NCBI GenBank assembly: GCA_938039765.1
Contig: CALHTV010000226.1
Coordinates: 1 to 6,006 of the forward strand
Direction: 5' to 3'
Length of the DNA stretch: 6,006 nt
DNA from: an uncultured Dictyoglomus sp.
GTDB taxonomy: Bacteria > Dictyoglomota > Dictyoglomia > Dictyoglomales > Dictyoglomaceae
The first letter of the stretch is position 1. Every line of letters begins with the position of its first letter. The translations under genes were made by a program, and so were the position numbers. The notes beneath the pieces were generated by a model. The model was not told the DNA's origin and searched no databases. It was given only the letters and a program-made list of their open reading frames with translations. Shown here one piece after another: positions 4,809 to 6,006 of this stretch.

Positions 4809-5808
4809 ATTTTTTGATTAAGCACTCTAATATTTGAACTGCATTTAGAGCAGCTCCTTTTCTAATATTATCAGCTACTACCCACATGTTCAGGGCTTTA
4901 GGATTAAAGAGATCTTTTCGGATTCTTCCTACAAATACTTCGTCTTTTCCATCACAGTATATAGGCATAGGATAAACTTTGTTAGAGGGTTCGTCTAATA
5001 TTTTTACTCCAGGAGCATTTGATAAGGTTTTAAAAACTTCTTCTAGAGAGAATTCTTTTTCAAATTCTGCATTTATTACTTCAGAGTGCCCTCTCAGTAC
5101 AGGTACTCTTACACATGTAGGAGAAATCTTAATTGTGGGATCATGTAATATTTTGTGGGTTTCTCTTACCATTTTCATCTCTTCTCTTGAATAGTTTTCA
5201 AGTTCAAAACTATCGATGTGGGGTATTAAGTTAAAGGCTATAGGGTAAGGAAAGGCTGTTGATGTAAATTCTTTAGTTTGAACGAAATATTCTGTTTCTT
5301 TTAATAATCCATCTATAGCCTCTTTTCCTTTGCCAGAAACAGATTGGTAAGTTGCAACAAAAATTTTACTCAATTTCCATTTTTTATGGAGTGGATATAA
5401 AGCTACCAGCATTTGGATTGTAGAGCAATTAGGATTTGCTATTATGTTTTTATGGTTTTTTAGATCCTCTGAATTTATTTCAGGAATTACTAAGGGAACC
5501 TCTGGATCCATTCGAAAAGCATTGCTGTTGTCAATAATGATAGTTCCTTTTTTGGCTATTTCTGGAGCGAGTTCTAAACTTATCTCTTCTCCTATAGAGA
5601 AAAGAGCAAATTCAGCTTTTGATATTCCCTCTGTTGTAGCTTTTTCAACTTTTATTTTTTCGTTCCCAAACTCTACATAGGTACCTTCAGATCTTGCTGA
5701 GGCAAAGGCATAGATTTCTGATATAGGAATATTTCTCTCGTGAAGAATCTTTAGCATTTCTTGTCCTACAAGACCCGTTGCTCCCACTACCGCTATTCGA
5801 TATCCCAT
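4807..5808 (-). CDS. asd: Aspartate-semialdehyde dehydrogenase
   Basis: This NADPH-dependent enzyme reduces L-4-aspartyl phosphate to L-aspartate 4-semialdehyde, the second step after aspartokinase and the branch point to diaminopimelate/lysine and homoserine. The protein has 333 residues, typical of the Gram-positive/thermophile form. The Rossmann NADP site is VVGATGLVGQEML (7-19). The catalytic cysteine is Cys128 in NPNCST. The catalytic His241 lies in VRVPVLRGHSE. The conserved EEMKMVRETHKIL (209-221) is present. The loop at 157-161 reads VSGKG, where VSGAG is usual; Lys160 is a mild oddity away from the catalytic pair. ATG 5806-5808 has AAAAAGGAGG (5816-5825) seven bases upstream, overlapping the stop of the preceding gene. 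lysC follows on the same strand with a 16-base gap. Confidence 0.97.
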   Translation of the reverse strand: MGYRIAVVGATGLVGQEMLKILHERNIPISEIYAFASARSEGTYVEFGNEKIKVEKATTEGISKAEFALFSIGEEISLELAPEIAKKGTIIIDNSNAFRMDPEVPLVIPEINSEDLKNHKNIIANPNCSTIQMLVALYPLHKKWKLSKIFVATYQSVSGKGKEAIDGLLKETEYFVQTKEFTSTAFPYPIAFNLIPHIDSFELENYSREEMKMVRETHKILHDPTIKISPTCVRVPVLRGHSEVINAEFEKEFSLEEVFKTLSNAPGVKILDEPSNKVYPMPIYCDGKDEVFVGRIRKDLFNPKALNMWVVADNIRKGAALNAVQILECLIKK

Positions 5809-5823
5809 TTAATTACCTCCTTT

Positions 5824-6006
5824 TTATAATTTCTTAATAATAGGTCCTTGATAATTAATTTTTAAAATAATAAATTCTCCATTTACTTTCTCTCTTAAAT
5901 TATTTTTCAATTTATCCAAAGTTTCAAGAGCTTCCTCATAAGAAAAAAATAGAGATAGTAGAGAGGGTCCAGCCCCACTTAGAACTAATTTTTTGTTTAA
6001 ATTTTT
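5824..6006 (-). CDS. thrB: GHMP-family kinase C-terminus, probably homoserine kinase
   Basis: The last 60 codons of a minus-strand gene whose start lies beyond the window. The fragment begins KNLNKKLVLSGAGPSLLSLFF and ends YQGPIIKKL before TAA at 5826-5824. SGAGPS is the glycine-rich C-terminal motif 3 of GHMP kinases, which supports the phosphate-binding loop. Homoserine kinase (ThrB) commonly has LSGAGP here, whereas IspE and mevalonate-pathway kinases tend to have MSGSG or SGAG variants. Placement directly before asd and lysC, all in the aspartate family, supports ThrB, which phosphorylates L-homoserine with ATP toward threonine. The family call is firm; the substrate rests on context. The stop is followed by 15 bases to the asd start, and the asd SD begins inside the stop codon, so the genes are probably one operon. 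Confidence 0.72.
   Translation of the reverse strand, partial: KNLNKKLVLSGAGPSLLSLFFSYEEALETLDKLKNNLREKVNGEFIILKINYQGPIIKKL

Noticed and set aside
3665..5680. Plus-strand open frames inside lysC and asd
   Set aside because: Leu/Phe/Ser-rich translations are the expected shadow of Lys/Glu-rich minus-strand coding; both true genes have complete domains and motifs.
1..6006. Mobile elements, CRISPR arrays, toxin-antitoxin or defence genes
   Set aside because: Every stretch is accounted for by housekeeping genes with short gaps; no inverted-repeat ends, spaced repeats or transposase-like frames are visible.

Overview
This window is a bacterial chromosome segment that is AT-rich and dense in genes. 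It shows a translation/transcription housekeeping cluster on the plus strand meeting an aspartate-family amino acid operon on the minus strand. Purine-rich Shine-Dalgarno (SD) sequences, many GTG and TTG starts, heavy AGA use for arginine, Lys/Glu/Ile-rich proteins and very GC-rich tRNA stems in an AT-rich background suggest a thermophile with Firmicutes-like translation signals. Dictyoglomus is my best guess from overall resemblance, but the genus is an inference from memory and was not tested.

Plus strand, 1-3537: the 3' end of the EF-Tu gene, rpmG (L33, zinc-binding form), tRNA-Trp, secE, nusG, rplK (L11), rplA (L1), an L10-type attenuator leader, rplJ (L10) and rplL (L7/L12). This is the widely conserved tuf-rpmG-trnW-secE-nusG-rplKAJL order, read in one direction with short gaps. 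The two longer gaps hold RNA structure. The rplK-rplA gap folds into a hairpin with a one-sided internal loop, a candidate site for autoregulation by L1. The rplA-rplJ gap holds an L10-binding domain, an antiterminator and a terminator that exclude one another.

Minus strand, 3567-6006: a GHMP-kinase C-terminus (probably homoserine kinase, thrB), then asd and lysC, transcribed toward the ribosomal genes. Stop codons and the next SD overlap, so the genes are probably translationally coupled. LysC and Asd make aspartyl phosphate and then aspartate semialdehyde; the kinase would act later, on the threonine branch. lysC carries an internal, in-frame GTG start with a strong SD that would yield a separate regulatory (beta) subunit. 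The two units converge on a 12-bp hairpin whose arm encodes the C-terminus of LysC.

All genes are recognised families, and I see no mobile element, CRISPR array or undescribed multi-gene system. The points of interest are regulatory: the rpmG stop codon shared with the tRNA 5' end, the L10 attenuator with its competing helices spelled out, the lysC internal start, the candidate L1 site, and the absence of rpoBC directly after rplL.
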